Shown piece after piece: positions 16,161 to 23,981 of a stretch of 43,210 nucleotides of DNA (position 1 is the first letter of the stretch; every line of letters begins with the position of its first letter). The position numbers were made by a program, and so were the translations under genes. The stretch comes from Halalkalibacterium ligniniphilum (GTDB taxonomy: Bacteria > Bacillota > Bacilli > Bacillales > Bacillaceae_D). The stretch spans positions 1 to 43,210 of the forward strand of contig NZ_ANNK01000120.1 in assembly GCF_000334155.1 (NCBI RefSeq), given 5' to 3'. The notes beneath the pieces were generated by a model. That model was not told the DNA's origin. It searched no databases and worked only from the letters and a program-made list of their open reading frames with translations.

Positions 16161-16424
16161 CTATCCCCTCCACTCAAATCCCTGTTGTTCTAACATTTTC
16201 TTCCAAGTGTAGTCGATTTTCTTTGTGTGGTAGCATCTCGGGCAATTGGCGTATCCTGTCCTTTTCATGTTGCGAATGAACGATTTTAACTGTTCTCCGC
16301 TGCCGTGGAACCAGTTGTGTGTATGACATACGTTGCAAACGAATAAGAACGGGCTGAACAACAGCAGGTTGCCACCTACTGCATTCAAGTCCATCTTCAC
16401 ATCCGACAAATCCCTCTTTTCCAT
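16161..16424 (-). CDS. zinc-ribbon protein
   Basis: 87 residues (MEKRDLSDVKMDLNAVGGN start). CNVCHTH and CPRCYH provide four Cys for a zinc site. Start chosen at 16424 behind GGGGTGGGG. A different-frame ORF over the same stretch is a shadow. Role unknown. Confidence 0.65.
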   Translation of the reverse strand: MEKRDLSDVKMDLNAVGGNLLLFSPFLFVCNVCHTHNWFHGSGEQLKSFIRNMKRTGYANCPRCYHTKKIDYTWKKMLEQQGFEWRG

Positions 16425-16438
16425 ATGCCCCACCCCTC

Positions 16439-16591
16439 TCAAATTTGGTCAATTATCACGTATACGTCACGCTTCTCAACACCTTCTTCTGTCAGCTTGT
16501 CTAACTCCTTTTGACACTCGGTAAATCCTTGCTCATTGAGAGAATACATTTTATGCATCGCTTTATTTACGTATAGCTTGAACACTTTCAT
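16439..16591 (-). CDS. small hypothetical protein
   Basis: 50 residues (MKVFKLYVNKAMHKMYSLNE start), with an acidic helical end. Ribosome site AGGAGAGGGAG upstream of ATG 16591. Function not recognised. Confidence 0.6.
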   Translation of the reverse strand: MKVFKLYVNKAMHKMYSLNEQGFTECQKELDKLTEEGVEKRDVYVIIDQI

Positions 16592-16605
16592 GCGCTCCCT
16601 CTCCT

Positions 16606-16797
16606 TTATCTTTTTTCCCACAAAGACCAGATGAGCCTACCTATTAACCATGACGCCACCAATACGATGTACATGCCAAAAACAGCAACAACTCCGATCC
16701 ACCCTTCTTCCTGGTAGGCTGCATAAGGTATTAGCGCTATTAAAGCTATAACAAATAATCCTGTTGTGAATTTCATCAATTCTTCGTGAAAATTCAT
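16606..16797 (-). CDS. small membrane protein
   Basis: 63 residues with two hydrophobic helices (FVIALIALIPYAAY and WIGVVAVFGMYIVLVASWLI) and a short charged end. TAGGGGTGATGTT before ATG. Role unknown; position far from lysis genes argues against the main holin. Confidence 0.65.
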   Translation of the reverse strand: MNFHEELMKFTTGLFVIALIALIPYAAYQEEGWIGVVAVFGMYIVLVASWLIGRLIWSLWEKR

Positions 16798-16807
16798 AAC
16801 ATCACCC

Positions 16808-17155
16808 CTACACTTCTGATTGGTATTTACTAATGCTTTGCAATATATTGCCTTGTGCCTGAATCACATCAAGCGAAGCCAATCCACTCCTGTGAAGCTC
16901 TAACGCCATATCCCTTGCATGCTTAAGTTCAGCTACCTCTGCTCTTGCCATATCTGGAATGAGAGTGGCTTGTACACCCTCACTCCTTAAACGGACAATT
17001 GCCTTTCCTAGCTCTCGTCTATATTCCAATTCCGTATCGGCTTTCTTTTCAGCAAGACGGAATATCTCTTTGCTCGCTTTATCCATGCGCTTTGTAATCT
17101 CGTACATTTCGCTAGTTATCTGTGTCAATTCGATTGTTCTTCTCGGTTGAGTCAT
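16808..17155 (-). CDS. helical phage protein of unknown function
   Basis: 115 residues, almost all helix and highly charged (TQITSEMYEITKRMDKASKE; ELEYRRELGKAIVRLRSEG). The pattern recurs among Gram-positive phages in the DNA-metabolism block, but I know no function. Confidence 0.65.
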   Translation of the reverse strand: MTQPRRTIELTQITSEMYEITKRMDKASKEIFRLAEKKADTELEYRRELGKAIVRLRSEGVQATLIPDMARAEVAELKHARDMALELHRSGLASLDVIQAQGNILQSISKYQSEV

Positions 17156-17159
17156 TTAC

Positions 17160-17273
17160 TCACCACCGCCACCTTTTCATTTCTCTCCTGTTCCAACATT
17201 CGTATTTTATACAGAGAGATAGACGACAAATTCCTAATCGATGTGCAATCTTGTGACCTAGTGGTATTTTCAT
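17160..17273 (-). CDS. small basic Cys-containing protein
   Basis: 37 residues starting MKIPLGHKIAHRLGICRLSL and rich in Arg/Trp. Ribosome site GGGGTGA before ATG 17273; stop 5 bases before the next start. Function unknown. Confidence 0.55.
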   Translation of the reverse strand: MKIPLGHKIAHRLGICRLSLCIKYECWNRREMKRWRW

Positions 17274-17284
17274 TCGCTCACCCC

Positions 17285-17572
17285 TCAACAATTACTCCTA
17301 GCTAGTATCCGAAACGGGCGCTTGTCTATTACTTGATGATCTATTTTTCTTGTAGTACTTCTTCTTTTGACAAAGTAATTACGCTTAATGACCTGGTATC
17401 TTTGGTAAAACCTCATGACACACTCTTTAACTTTTTCCCATTTTTCCTTCACCCAAGAAATTAACGCTCTCCCCAATTCCTTTGCCACTTCAACGTATTT
17501 ATTGATTGTGGATTCATAAATAATTGCCGCCTCTTTTGATAGTTCAATTCCGTTTAGATAAATACATTTCAT
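17285..17572 (-). CDS. hypothetical protein
   Basis: 95 residues (MKCIYLNGIELSKEAAIIYE start), helical middle with a WVKEKWEKVKECVM amphipathic stretch, Arg/Lys-rich end. Start 17572 preceded by AAGGGATG. No family recognised. Confidence 0.55.
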   Translation of the reverse strand: MKCIYLNGIELSKEAAIIYESTINKYVEVAKELGRALISWVKEKWEKVKECVMRFYQRYQVIKRNYFVKRRSTTRKIDHQVIDKRPFRILARSNC

Positions 17573-17576
17573 GAAA

Positions 17577-18017
17577 TCATCCCTTCTTCCAGCCTTTTTT
17601 TGTTTTCTTCCACACGACCAACTCTTGTCCAGTGGTGTATTCAAACATCTTCTTAACTAGTCTGAAGTTCTCGTTTACAAATCCGCCTTTGACATCAATG
17701 ACCTCTATTCGTCCATCATGATATGTCACTTTGAAGTCAGGCTTGTACGTCCAAGGTTGTCTGCCTTTCTTGCCCGATCCATTACAACGTCTGCATTTTA
17801 TGAGCCTACCTGTCTTTTCCGACACCGCTTTGCCTTGACCTGCACAAGCTATACAAGCAACCTCGAAAGGATCTAGTAGTGTATATTGCGGTTGGCACTC
17901 TATCTCTTTCACTGTCTTATCAGCTCGCAGCATAAGATAAAATTCTGCTTCCGCTGCCGAGTCGAATGTTATCCCGTAATAGGTTGTTCTCTTACTTGGT
18001 ATCTTGACTTTCCCCAT
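17577..18017 (-). CDS. DUF1064 PD-(D/E)XK nuclease (resolvase-like)
   Basis: 146 residues. N-terminal YYGITFDSAAEAEFYLML with a conserved Glu, core YKPDFKVTYHDG and EVIDVKGG, forming the PD-(D/E)XK active site (Asp, Asp, Lys). DUF1064 proteins are seen as phage Holliday-junction-type nucleases that resolve replication intermediates. Between strands there is a DnaJ-like zinc insert (CIAC and CRRCNGSG). Start overlaps the preceding stop (TAATG). Confidence 0.8.
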   Translation of the reverse strand: MGKVKIPSKRTTYYGITFDSAAEAEFYLMLRADKTVKEIECQPQYTLLDPFEVACIACAGQGKAVSEKTGRLIKCRRCNGSGKKGRQPWTYKPDFKVTYHDGRIEVIDVKGGFVNENFRLVKKMFEYTTGQELVVWKKTKKGWKKG

Positions 18018-18286
18018 TAACGAAACCCTTTCCACTTACGGTCGAATTCCTCGTCAAATTCATCAGCCTTCTTCTTCGCATACATAAAACCAGCAGCCAA
18101 GATAATCACATATGTTAACCACGATAATAAACCCACCCCTGCAAATACATAAGCAATCAACATCGTATTAACCCCACCAAAAATCAAATCAAAAATATAG
18201 CCAACTGCGTAACCGATTAACCCAGACACTCCTGTTATCAAAATAGCCAGCATTACCCCACCAATAATTGCTAGTGTTTTATTCAT
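18017..18286 (-). CDS. small membrane protein, two or more helices
   Basis: 89 residues. Hydrophobic stretches LAIIGGVMLAILITGVSGLI and TMLIAYVFAGVGLLSWLTYV, then a charged tail (ADEFDEEFDRKW). Glycine-rich helices. Unknown role; stop coupled to the nuclease start. Confidence 0.65.
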   Translation of the reverse strand: MNKTLAIIGGVMLAILITGVSGLIGYAVGYIFDLIFGGVNTMLIAYVFAGVGLLSWLTYVIILAAGFMYAKKKADEFDEEFDRKWKGFR

Positions 18287-18299
18287 ATACTCATCCCCC

Positions 18300-18482
18300 T
18301 TAAAATTCTTTCTCCGCTTTGCAATCGTGGCATATCCGTATCAAATCTCCATTTCTCATTTCATGTCCAAACCTTCCGCACCCACAGGAGCAGCGACCTG
18401 TCTTGTTGTATGTAACCTCTGTTTGTTTGCTCTGCTCCTGTTTCTGCTTCAACTTTCTAATCTGCTCATCCCATTCATTCAT
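18300..18482 (-). CDS. small zinc-ribbon protein
   Basis: 60 residues: Gln/Lys-rich helix first, then CSCGC and CHDC as a possible zinc ribbon. The start overlaps the end of the next small Cys-rich gene upstream. Function unknown. Confidence 0.6.
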   Translation of the reverse strand: MNEWDEQIRKLKQKQEQSKQTEVTYNKTGRCSCGCGRFGHEMRNGDLIRICHDCKAEKEF

Positions 18483-18588
18483 CTTCGTTACTTTCCAACT
18501 CTTCTTCCGTTATTCCACATCCCGGACAAAAACTTTCACTACAACAAGGACATTGCACGGTGTACTGCATGCAATCATTACATCTCAT
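18475..18588 (-). CDS. small Cys-rich protein
   Basis: 37 residues starting MRCNDCMQYTVQCPCC, then CPGCG and an acidic tail. Seven cysteines suggest one or two zinc sites. GGGGTGG lies 6 nt before ATG 18588. Overlaps the downstream zinc-ribbon gene. Confidence 0.6.
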   Translation of the reverse strand: MRCNDCMQYTVQCPCCSESFCPGCGITEEELESNEDE

Positions 18589-18600
18589 CGCTCGCCACCC

Positions 18601-19167
18601 CTAATATCCGTTATTTTGACGATCGTGATTTATCTGATTTTTCCGCAAATACTCTTGTTCGATTTGTTCCCATGTGAAGCCGAGCATTACACCTAGGGTT
18701 AAAAAGTAATCAAATAAAATTGAGTAGCGTCCCCTCTTAACCACACTGCTGAAAGCTGGCGTATTTGCGACCGTTTGTACTTGTGTAAAAACAGAGTTAA
18801 ACGCCTCTGTGACATTATCGAAAAAATCAGCCGTTCCAACTAGCGTATTTTCACATCCTAACTCCAACCCAATCGACAAAATGAAGTGTAAGCAATCCAC
18901 GTATTCTTCTAGGAGAGGATTTCTCCATATCGCTCCAGGACCTAATATCGAATCTTGTTCTGTGTATTCTGTTAGATATTCTCTTGTTCTAGGTTTCTGA
19001 TCCTCACTCCAAAACTTAAACCCTCTCCACTCATTTGCCAATTCTCCAAGCTCCACTTGCAAAGCTAGTATTTTCTGAGGAAGAAGGTCTCGCCCCTCTA
19101 ACCCCTTTTCCTTTATGATCCGTCCATCAAGCACACGTTGCATTTCGAATAATTTTATAAGATTCAT
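18601..19167 (-). CDS. dimeric dUTPase (all-alpha NTP pyrophosphatase)
   Basis: 188 residues. Hydrolyses dUTP to dUMP and pyrophosphate, keeping uracil out of phage DNA and feeding thymidylate synthase. Metal-binding helices LALQVELGELANEWRGFKFW and LEEYVDCLHFILSIG carry the ExxE and ExxD motifs of the MazG-like dUTPase_2 family. The gene overlaps its upstream neighbour by 4 bases. The thyA gene at 28742 complements it. Confidence 0.9.
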   Translation of the reverse strand: MNLIKLFEMQRVLDGRIIKEKGLEGRDLLPQKILALQVELGELANEWRGFKFWSEDQKPRTREYLTEYTEQDSILGPGAIWRNPLLEEYVDCLHFILSIGLELGCENTLVGTADFFDNVTEAFNSVFTQVQTVANTPAFSSVVKRGRYSILFDYFLTLGVMLGFTWEQIEQEYLRKNQINHDRQNNGY

Positions 19168-19355
19168 CTAATCTCCCTTTGCTCTAATTGTTTCAACCGC
19201 TCCGTCTGCCGTTGTATCTTCTTCGCCTGCTCCACATTCTGTTTGATAAGCTGCTCTATTCCGATAGCTTCTATCACTCGTTTGAGCCTAGACACCCTCA
19301 CGCTATTTTGAGAGAGGATGTCTTGTAGCTCTTTTCTTGCTTGTTTGCGGTCCAT
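19164..19355 (-). CDS. small helical protein
   Basis: 63 residues, basic and Gln-rich coiled-coil form (MDRKQARKELQDILSQNSVR start). AGGTGAACC before ATG. Unknown; overlaps the dUTPase start. Confidence 0.55.
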   Translation of the reverse strand: MDRKQARKELQDILSQNSVRVSRLKRVIEAIGIEQLIKQNVEQAKKIQRQTERLKQLEQREIR

Positions 19356-19382
19356 AGGTTCACCTCATGTGTCTTTTACTCA

Positions 19383-19808
19383 TCAAAACGGAAGATCATC
19401 ATCGCTTATATCAACTGATTTTCCATCATTAGCAAACGGATCGTTGTTATACCCTCCCTGTTGCCCTCTGTTGCTATTTTCGGAGTTACCTTGACTTGAA
19501 CCCTTGCTTTCTAAGAAAATCACAGAGTCGGCTATTACTTCCGTCACATAGACAGTCTTTCCCTCGCTATTCTGGTAGTTCCTTGTTTGAATCCTTCCGT
19601 CTATCGCCACCATCGAACCCTTTTTCGTAAAGCTAGCCGTATTTTCAGCCGTTTTCTTGAAGCAGACCACTTGAATCCAGTCTGTTTCCTCTCGGTTGTA
19701 CTGTCGCGTTACTGCTAAATTAAAATTACCGATTGCTACCCCTTGAGGAGAATATCTAAGTTCGCAATCCTTGCCTAACCGTCCAGTAAGTGTCACCCTA
19801 TTAAGCAT
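19383..19808 (-). CDS. ssb: single-stranded DNA-binding protein
   Basis: 141 residues. OB-fold start [20 protein letters not shown], then [20 protein letters not shown], a Gly/Asn/Gln-rich linker and the acidic tip DISDDDLPF that recruits partner proteins. Protects phage single strands with the ERF and Gam system. The start abuts the stop of the preceding gene. Confidence 0.96.
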   Translation of the reverse strand: MLNRVTLTGRLGKDCELRYSPQGVAIGNFNLAVTRQYNREETDWIQVVCFKKTAENTASFTKKGSMVAIDGRIQTRNYQNSEGKTVYVTEVIADSVIFLESKGSSQGNSENSNRGQQGGYNNDPFANDGKSVDISDDDLPF

Positions 19809-19997
19809 CTATTCATCCTCCAATCTTCCAGCGATCATTTTGAGCGCGTCTTGCGTGCTCGAAACTGTCGTATCATAACCATCTGCATATACCTTCACCA
19901 GATGACCACCGTTCCCGTCATCCCATATCCTCGCTACTATGTTCATGCCTTTGTATACATCTGCATACCCAGCTCCGTTTTGTATGTGTAGACTCAT
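19809..19997 (-). CDS. small hypothetical protein
   Basis: 62 residues (MSLHIQNGAGYADVYKGMNI start), beta-rich, acidic end. AGGAGGTAACT ribosome site. Coupled to ssb. Unknown. Confidence 0.6.
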   Translation of the reverse strand: MSLHIQNGAGYADVYKGMNIVARIWDDGNGGHLVKVYADGYDTTVSSTQDALKMIAGRLEDE

Positions 19998-20009
19998 AGT
20001 TACCTCCTA

Positions 20010-20046
20010 CGAACGCCCATTCTCTTGAACAGGCATTCGATTTTTT
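20010..20046 (+). terminator. hairpin with plus-strand T run
   Basis: CGAACGCC and GGCATTCG pair (one mismatch) around 14 nt, followed by ATTTTTT on the plus strand. It sits just before the ribosome site of the minus-strand gene at 19997. May terminate antisense RNA or act in the 5' leader. Confidence 0.5.
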
Positions 20047-20134
20047 ATATAGTGTAATGTGGTATCTTGTGTGCTTTTTTATGATTAGGTTTTATGTGAG
20101 TACAGGTTGTTTGGTTTGATTATCGGGATATGCG

Positions 20135-20380
20135 TCAATCGTCATCGTGATTTTCATCATATTCTTGTTGACTGATACACTCTAAATACTCGACTGGTAA
20201 ATCTAATTGATTAGATAATGAGATTTTTAACTTTTCATGAAGTGAGTTGTAATCATCTTCACTCAATGCTTTCCCACCTTCAAAATTCATTTGCGTAAAA
20301 CAAGAAGCGTCATTACCCTTTCCATCATGCGCCATACCCGCTTTGGCTGAAATACGATAGCAAAATCTTGGTTCTAACAT
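20135..20380 (-). CDS. small acidic hypothetical protein
   Basis: 81 residues (MLEPRFCYRISAKAGMAHDG start; acidic end NHDDD). AAAGGAGG lies 8 nt before ATG 20380. Unknown. Confidence 0.6.
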   Translation of the reverse strand: MLEPRFCYRISAKAGMAHDGKGNDASCFTQMNFEGGKALSEDDYNSLHEKLKISLSNQLDLPVEYLECISQQEYDENHDDD

Positions 20381-20420
20381 CACAAATTCCTCCTTTAATT
20401 TAATACGCCTATTTTGTCTC

Positions 20421-20597
20421 CTACTCCTTAAACTCGTACCTATCCCCTCTTTTTATTAGCACATTTCGTTCCTGCATGTACTCGCCGTATTCTGCTCTTA
20501 TCTCTTGCTTGTTTACGCCTTCTGGATGAATGACGATTCTTGTTAGCAGCTCCTTGTCTATGTCGAGATACGGTCTAATCGTTACCCATCGCGTCAT
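20421..20597 (-). CDS. small hypothetical protein
   Basis: 58 residues starting MTRWVTIRPYLDIDKELLTR, with a basic helical end. Its ATG overlaps the stop of the HNH gene (ATGA). Unknown, but the overlap and codon structure support a real gene. Confidence 0.6.
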   Translation of the reverse strand: MTRWVTIRPYLDIDKELLTRIVIHPEGVNKQEIRAEYGEYMQERNVLIKRGDRYEFKE

Positions 20598-21178
20598 TCT
20601 GATATCGCTCTTTCAAGTGCTTCTTGTTCCAGATGTCTCCATGTTCGACCGTAGTAAATATCGTAAATCGTACTAACACCAACTTTATACTCCGCTGCTA
20701 ATTTCCTTACACTAATCCCTTGCGATAATGCGCTTTTTATCTGCATAACTTGGAATTCTTTCAATTTTGATGATCCAACATCTTGACCTTTAGATTGTCG
20801 ACCTCTTTCAACTTTATCTCTCATATTATCTTTCAGTGTCCCTAGTTCTAAATGCTCAGGATTGATACACAAACGATTATCGCACTTATGGCGAACCATT
20901 AAACCTTTTGGTATTTCCTCGAACATTTCTTCAAATACCTTCCGATGAGCAGGAGAAGCCACTCCTTTGTGCCTGACTTGAGGATAACCGTGCGTTCCTG
21001 TTCTATGAGAAGTAACTTCAAAACAACCATTTTCATTAATCTCAAAATTAAGCGGTTCATTATATTTTTTCTTTTTAATGTTTGCATCTCCATGCCTGCG
21101 CTTCCTGAGATAATGAGCATTACAAAGACCACCGACATAATTAGGATTATCGCAATTATTCATCGTACAAATCCTCAA
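20594..21178 (-). CDS. free-standing HNH homing-type endonuclease
   Basis: 194 residues. N-terminal Cys motif (CTMNNCDNPNYVGGLCNAHY), central HNH core (SPAHRKVFEEMFEEIPKGL, RHKCDNRLCINPEHLELG), C-terminal HTH (GISVRKLAAEYKVGVSTIYD). This order is typical of phage HNH homing endonucleases that spread by cutting uninserted alleles. It overlaps the next HNH gene by 23 bases. Confidence 0.88.
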   Translation of the reverse strand: MRICTMNNCDNPNYVGGLCNAHYLRKRRHGDANIKKKKYNEPLNFEINENGCFEVTSHRTGTHGYPQVRHKGVASPAHRKVFEEMFEEIPKGLMVRHKCDNRLCINPEHLELGTLKDNMRDKVERGRQSKGQDVGSSKLKEFQVMQIKSALSQGISVRKLAAEYKVGVSTIYDIYYGRTWRHLEQEALERAISE

Positions 21179-21554
21179 CTCGTTTCCTCCTTTCCCACGA
21201 AATCCTTTCTAAATCTTCTTTGTCTCGAAAATAATGAATCCCATATTGTTCTTTGAATACATTTTGCCAATACTTCAATCTCGTTTGGTCTAATTCATTG
21301 TGTATCGCATCGTGACACCTTTTACAGAGCAATAATCCGTTCGTGAAAACCCCTCGACCTACACCGCTTCCTTTTGGCTTTACATGGTGACAATGATGCC
21401 CTCTGCCTCCACATTCTTGGCAAGTGTGCTGAAAGTGTTCTTTTATTTTCTTTCTTATTGGGTCCGTGAACTTACCTCTGTCGGCTCTCTTTCTCGATTT
21501 CCGCTTATGTTTAGGCTTTGCTACGCTTCTGATAGGTTCAAGGTCTAAACGCAT
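21156..21554 (-). CDS. HNH nuclease
   Basis: 132 residues. Basic N-terminus (KPKHKRKSRKRADRGKF), zinc-binding CQECGG, HHCHHVKPKG and LLLCKRCHDAIHNE: the classic HNH core with two CxxC. Often linked to packaging or recombination in phages, here among replication genes. Confidence 0.88.
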   Translation of the reverse strand: MRLDLEPIRSVAKPKHKRKSRKRADRGKFTDPIRKKIKEHFQHTCQECGGRGHHCHHVKPKGSGVGRGVFTNGLLLCKRCHDAIHNELDQTRLKYWQNVFKEQYGIHYFRDKEDLERISWERRKRVEDLYDE

Positions 21555-21629
21555 TAGCTCACCCCTTCAAAAGTTACTTCTTCACACCAGTGATATTTTC
21601 GATTGCCGAAGTATCTCTAATTACCTATT

Positions 21630-21734
21630 TCATTCTCTCAAGGTATCCTTCTTCTCGTCTCTCGCTTCCTCTCTGATAATCCGCTTCTGCTCAGCTAACC
21701 AATCTGCTTTTGTCATTTCGCTTGTCTTTTTCAT
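21630..21734 (-). CDS. short charged protein
   Basis: 34 residues (MKKTSEMTKADWLAEQKRII start), Arg/Glu-rich. GGTGG lies 7 nt before ATG. Unknown. Confidence 0.45.
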   Translation of the reverse strand: MKKTSEMTKADWLAEQKRIIREEARDEKKDTLRE

Positions 21735-21750
21735 CACAGCACCACCTTCC

Positions 21751-22437
21751 TTAAACCGCCATGTATTCTTTTATTTTCTCGGTAATATCGTTGTTAAGGA
21801 TCTTCCCTACACGAGACTGGCTAACGCCAACAACCTTTCCAATTTCCCCTTGTGTATAACCATTCAATCTTTTTTGTAACACTACTCGCTCTCTTTCGGT
21901 CAAACTGTCTATAAACTCACTAACGAAAAGAACACTGACGTCAAATTCTTTCCCGATCGTGTCCTCTAAATTAACATCGCCATCATCACTTGATATCGCC
22001 GCCCCTTGCATCGATGCAGGCCGACATTGTCGCAAGTAAACTAGGGATTCCGACACGGTTTTAACACTTTCCTTTAGTTCTTCCGCTAGCTGTTCAGCAC
22101 TCTTTGATTCCCAATCGTCAGCTTTTGATATTTTCAATCCGCATTCTTTTAATCTTCGAATCGTCTTTGGTCCGATATTCCACTCTCTAAAAGCTTTCTT
22201 TATTTCACATTTCATCATTTCGACAGCATATGTCGAAAATTTCACTCCCCTACTCGCATCGAAATTGTTGTAAGCTTTTAATAATCCGATTGACGCATAG
22301 CTAAACAAATCATCAAAATCAAAACCGTAAAACCTTGAACTCTTCGCATATTTACTAGCTGTTTTTTTGATTAAACCGATATTTTGTTGCACAGCATCTT
22401 CAATTGACACCAGTACACCGCTTCCCAAGTCTTTCAT
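21751..22437 (-). CDS. phage-encoded sigma-70 family factor (SigF/G-like)
   Basis: 228 residues from ATG 22437. Region 2: NIGLIKKTASKYAKS, DFDDLFSYASIGLLKAYNNF, GVKFSTYAVEMMKCEIKKAF. Region 3-like: KSAEQLAEELKESVKTVSES. Region 4: LTERERVVLQKRLNGYTQ, then GEIGKVVGVSQSRVGKIL. Three-region group-3 form like sporulation or flagellar sigmas. It should bind host RNA polymerase core and direct it to unknown promoters, perhaps phage middle or late ones. The start overlaps the preceding gene's leader. Confidence 0.9.
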   Translation of the reverse strand: MKDLGSGVLVSIEDAVQQNIGLIKKTASKYAKSSRFYGFDFDDLFSYASIGLLKAYNNFDASRGVKFSTYAVEMMKCEIKKAFREWNIGPKTIRRLKECGLKISKADDWESKSAEQLAEELKESVKTVSESLVYLRQCRPASMQGAAISSDDGDVNLEDTIGKEFDVSVLFVSEFIDSLTERERVVLQKRLNGYTQGEIGKVVGVSQSRVGKILNNDITEKIKEYMAV

Positions 22438-22439
22438 CC

Positions 22440-22784
22440 TCACTCGCCACCTTTCTTCTTCGCAATGCCCCATGAATATTTTTTCTGCATAAACTTTGTC
22501 ATTCCGATCCCGTACATACTCGCGATCTCTTTATCAGTACATTTCAATTTCTTAAGCTTTGTATAGTCTCGCTTACTTAATTCTTGACCTCGCTTGTTGT
22601 TAGGCGACTTCTTTCTCCTTCTTTCCTTCGATATTTTCGTTAACATTGCCCCGCATCGGTTTAATTCAGCGTAATGTTTGCACCTTGCACAATCCGCTGG
22701 GTTCTCGTATGTTTGGAAAGGGCACTGTTCACAGTACGTGTCTTTTATGATGTTAATTTGCTTTATCACATCAATCCTTTTCAC
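22440..22784 (-). CDS. zinc-finger / HTH phage protein
   Basis: 114 residues. N-terminal zinc motif (TYCEQCPF, CARCKHY, CGAML), basic linker, C-terminal HTH-like KLKCTDKEIASMYGIGMTKF. GTG 22784 preceded by GGGGGTG is preferred. Such proteins occur next to replication genes in Bacillus phages; probable DNA binding. Confidence 0.7.
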   Translation of the reverse strand: MKRIDVIKQINIIKDTYCEQCPFQTYENPADCARCKHYAELNRCGAMLTKISKERRRKKSPNNKRGQELSKRDYTKLKKLKCTDKEIASMYGIGMTKFMQKKYSWGIAKKKGGE

Positions 22785-22798
22785 CGATACACCCCCAA

Positions 22799-23044
22799 TC
22801 ACTCGATTGTTCCTTTCATCCCACCAGGGCGTTTCTCGATAGCGCCTTTTCTAAGCTGACATAGCGCAATTACGATTACTTCGTCAGGATCTTCTCTGTT
22901 TAAATATTTCGCTATTTTTTCGGGTGAATAGCCTGTATTCCACATGTGGCGGAAAGCTTCAACCTCTTGCTTAGTCCATCGCCAATCGAGATCCTCTAGC
23001 GGTATATAATAGTCATCAGCGTAATTATTTAACTGTATAGCCAT
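22799..23044 (-). CDS. small HTH-like protein
   Basis: 81 residues. WTKQEVEAFRHMWNTGYSPE followed by KIAKYLNREDPDEVIVIALC resembles a Myb/GcrA-like HTH. Ribosome site AGGAAGTGG. Role unknown. Confidence 0.6.
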   Translation of the reverse strand: MAIQLNNYADDYYIPLEDLDWRWTKQEVEAFRHMWNTGYSPEKIAKYLNREDPDEVIVIALCQLRKGAIEKRPGGMKGTIE

Positions 23045-23099
23045 GAGACTTCCACTTCCTTAGACCAGATAAAGTCTAAATCTACCCACCATGCGACGC

Positions 23100-23981
23100 T
23101 CATACCATCAACCCTTTTGACTCGTACTCCTCAACCGTCATCCCGAGCGCTCTTGCCATCGCTTTTGCTTTTCGATAGTTCGTAGCTCTGTTGTAAATCG
23201 GATTCATGTTGCCGATTAATCTCCACCATGTACGTCCTTTGTCATCAAGTTTGTAAGCGGTGCGGTCGTCCTCAAATTCCTGCGGTGTTAAGTTCGAAGT
23301 TGCCCAAATCGGTCTATTCGCGCGTTCTCTGCCGTTGATAATTTGGAATATCCAGTCTTTTTCTTCGTTAGTTAGTTTTTGACTACTTAAGAAGTCATCC
23401 CAGATGAGCAAGTCTGTTTTGATGCAAGCGTCCATGATTTCATGAAATGACTCGTTATTGTTGAAGTTTTTCGTTGAAGCAAACCGGCTGAGTAAGTCTT
23501 TTTCGGTCAGGAAGATAACTGAGTACCCTTTTGCAATCAACTCATTTCCTCCAGCGCTTGTGATATGGCTCTTGCCGTTTCCTGTTTCTCCGAAAATGAA
23601 AATGCCCAACTTGCCGCGTTCCTCGAAATTCCTAACGGCGTCTTTTACTTCTTCAACCGCTCTTTCGGTTCCAGGTCTTGCTTTGTAATTTTCAAATGTC
23701 ATACTTTTTATATCCTCTAGGCTGCTACTGTTCTTTAACGCTCGTTCAATTTTCCGTTTCTTGTAATAAGCTTCTTGGCGACGCTTGTCCTCTGCCATTT
23801 CTCGCTCGACACATTCGCAAACGACTGGCGCCCACCACTTGGTATCTTTGAATGGGTGTTTCACTAGCACCTGGTCACGTTCCTTACCGCATTTTTCGCA
23901 AAAGATAGGTCGCTTACTTGTAGAGTCGGACGCACCCAAGTCGGTCATCATTTGCTCCATTGCCTCTTCCATGCCTGTCAT
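23100..23981 (-). CDS. DnaC/DnaI-like helicase loader
   Basis: 293 residues. N-terminal zinc-type CEKCGKERDQ and CECVE. AAA+ core with Walker A GETGNGKSH (near 130-138), Walker B DLLIWDDF (near 190), sensor-like WATSNLTPQEFEDD. Loads the replicative helicase at the phage origin with DnaD-like protein. Overlaps the dnaD-like gene by 68 bases. Confidence 0.92.
   Translation of the reverse strand: MTGMEEAMEQMMTDLGASDSTSKRPIFCEKCGKERDQVLVKHPFKDTKWWAPVVCECVEREMAEDKRRQEAYYKKRKIERALKNSSSLEDIKSMTFENYKARPGTERAVEEVKDAVRNFEERGKLGIFIFGETGNGKSHITSAGGNELIAKGYSVIFLTEKDLLSRFASTKNFNNNESFHEIMDACIKTDLLIWDDFLSSQKLTNEEKDWIFQIINGRERANRPIWATSNLTPQEFEDDRTAYKLDDKGRTWWRLIGNMNPIYNRATNYRKAKAMARALGMTVEEYESKGLMV

Noticed and set aside
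16174-16452. 92-residue alternative frame over the zinc-ribbon gene
   Set aside because: The overlapping frame has the CxxC motifs and the better ribosome site; this one shows neither.
23026-23103. Short frame MSVAWWVDLDFIW overlapping the helicase loader stop
   Set aside because: Has an ATGA overlap but only 24 codons and overlaps the ribosome site of the next gene.
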